Shown here: positions 63,382-64,000 of the stretch, piece after piece
How the letters are laid out: every line of letters begins with the position of its first letter
How positions within the stretch are numbered: position 1 is the stretch's first letter
Position numbers and translations under genes: made by a program
Origin: Actinopolymorpha singaporensis
GTDB lineage: Bacteria; Actinomycetota; Actinomycetes; Propionibacteriales; Actinopolymorphaceae
DNA: 64,000 nucleotides
Direction of reading: 5' to 3'
Assembly (NCBI RefSeq): GCF_900104745.1
Contig: NZ_LT629732.1
Span: 2,219,981-2,283,980 of the forward strand
The notes under the pieces: generated by a model
Told to the model about the DNA's origin: nothing
Databases searched by the model: none
Seen by the model: only the letters and a program-made list of their open reading frames with translations

Positions 63382-64000
63382 ATGATCATCCGGGCGGACG
63401 GCGATCTTCACGTCTTCGCGGTGGCCATGCGCAACCGCTTCCGCGGCATAACTGTCCGTGAGGGGATCCTGGTCCGCGGCCCGGCAGGCTGGGCGGAGTT
63501 CAGCCCGTTCCTCGACTACGACGACGCCACCTGCGTTCCCTGGCTGCGGGCGGCCCGCGAGGCCGCGTACGACGTGTGGCCCACCCCCGTCCGCGACGCG
63601 GTCCCGGTCAACTGCACCGTCCCCGCCGTCGGTCCCGAACAGGCGCACGAAGTGGTGTGCCGCAGCGCCGGCTGCCGTACCGCCAAGGTGAAGGTCGCCG
63701 AGCCCGGCCGGCCAGAGTCCGACGACCTGGCGCGGGTGGAGGCGGTCCGCGACGCCCTCGGCCCCGACGGACGGATCCGGGTGGACGCCAACGGCGGCTG
63801 GGACGTCGACACCGCCACCAGGATGATCACCTGGCTGGACAAGGCCGCCGGCGGCCTCGAGTACGCCGAACAACCCTGCGCCAGCGTCGAGGAGCTCGCC
63901 CAGGTACGCCGCCGGGTCGATGTACCCATCGCCGCCGACGAGTCGATCCGGCAGGCGGCCGACCCCTACCGCGTGGTCCGGCACGAGGCCGCCGACATCG
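63382..64000 (+). CDS. menC: o-Succinylbenzoate synthase MenC, C-terminus off the window
   Basis: 206 residues visible of an enolase-superfamily enzyme. VFAVAMRNRFRGITVREGILVRGPAGWAEFSPF is the N-terminal capping region of actinobacterial MenC. KVKVAEPG carries the catalytic Lys, IRVDANGGWDV the first metal Asp, EYAEQPCA the Glu and PIAADESI the next Asp. It dehydrates SHCHC to o-succinylbenzoate, the MenE substrate. ATG 63382 has GGAGG 8 nt upstream. The frame is still open at the right edge. Confidence 0.94.
   Translation, partial: MIIRADGDLHVFAVAMRNRFRGITVREGILVRGPAGWAEFSPFLDYDDATCVPWLRAAREAAYDVWPTPVRDAVPVNCTVPAVGPEQAHEVVCRSAGCRTAKVKVAEPGRPESDDLARVEAVRDALGPDGRIRVDANGGWDVDTATRMITWLDKAAGGLEYAEQPCASVEELAQVRRRVDVPIAADESIRQAADPYRVVRHEAADI

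Noticed and set aside
1-64000. CRISPR arrays, tRNA or rRNA genes, insertion sequences
   Set aside because: No spaced repeats of CRISPR form, no cloverleaf with a TTCRANNC arm, and no transposase motifs were found on reading; this was by eye, so a short tRNA could be missed.

Overview
The window is 64 kb of very GC-rich DNA, with G/C at nearly every third codon position, GTG and TTG starts, and F420, menaquinone and C5-haem genes typical of Actinomycetota. A BldN-type sigma factor with an RsbN-like partner, the order rex-hemA-hemC-hemD, a RamB-type regulator and a radA/disA/mutY neighbourhood point to a filamentous or filament-derived soil actinomycete. A Propionibacteriales-like genus such as Actinopolymorpha or Kribbella is my guess, from gene content only. 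No tRNA, rRNA, CRISPR array, transposase or prophage was seen.

Layout. 1-9.9 kb: sugar-polymer genes (a secreted PL8 lyase, cut by the left edge; a Gfo/Idh oxidoreductase; a GH78 alpha-L-rhamnosidase) interleaved with a conserved DNA-maintenance set (mutY, a membrane protein, disA, then radA). 10-18.3 kb: radA, a TrmO-like methyltransferase, a second methyltransferase, a cysteine-rich protein, ppx, a BadF-type kinase, a sugar isomerase and a secreted SGNH hydrolase. 18.4-28.6 kb: isocitrate lyase divergent from a RamB-type regulator, two CNNM/CBS membrane proteins, proline dehydrogenase, proC, a deazaflavin-dependent reductase, trpS with a probable attenuator, and a GNAT. 28.6-34 kb: Nudix, ROK glucokinase, AcuC deacetylase, a 33-residue ribosome-associated protein, an SDR and an acyltransferase.

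34.2-52.6 kb is a respiratory-cofactor region: a BldN-like sigma factor and membrane partner, a HAD hydrolase, an AMP-ligase homologue, a glutaredoxin, Rex, hemA-hemC-hemD, hemB, hemL, a phosphatase and the system II cytochrome c genes (TlpA, CcdA, ResB, CcsA). Rex (an NADH/NAD+ sensor) has a probable operator over its own promoter, so haem supply is probably redox-controlled. 52.7-64 kb: a toroid protein, a kinase-like protein, an Lrp regulator with a threonine dehydratase, an SMR pump with its TetR regulator, a Cds1-like PLP enzyme, and menaquinone genes menA, menE and menC (cut by the right edge).

The most interesting element is upstream of trpS. A promoter drives an apparently leaderless 15-codon peptide with tandem Trp codons. 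Its stop codon lies in the loop of the first of two GC hairpins whose arms can re-pair, the classic layout of ribosome-mediated attenuation. About twenty genes carry a TAnnnT-like hexamer 6-9 nt before the start codon and are probably leaderless. A TetR gene appears to start at CTG, and a 30-codon upstream ORF overlaps the start of a CNNM transporter gene.
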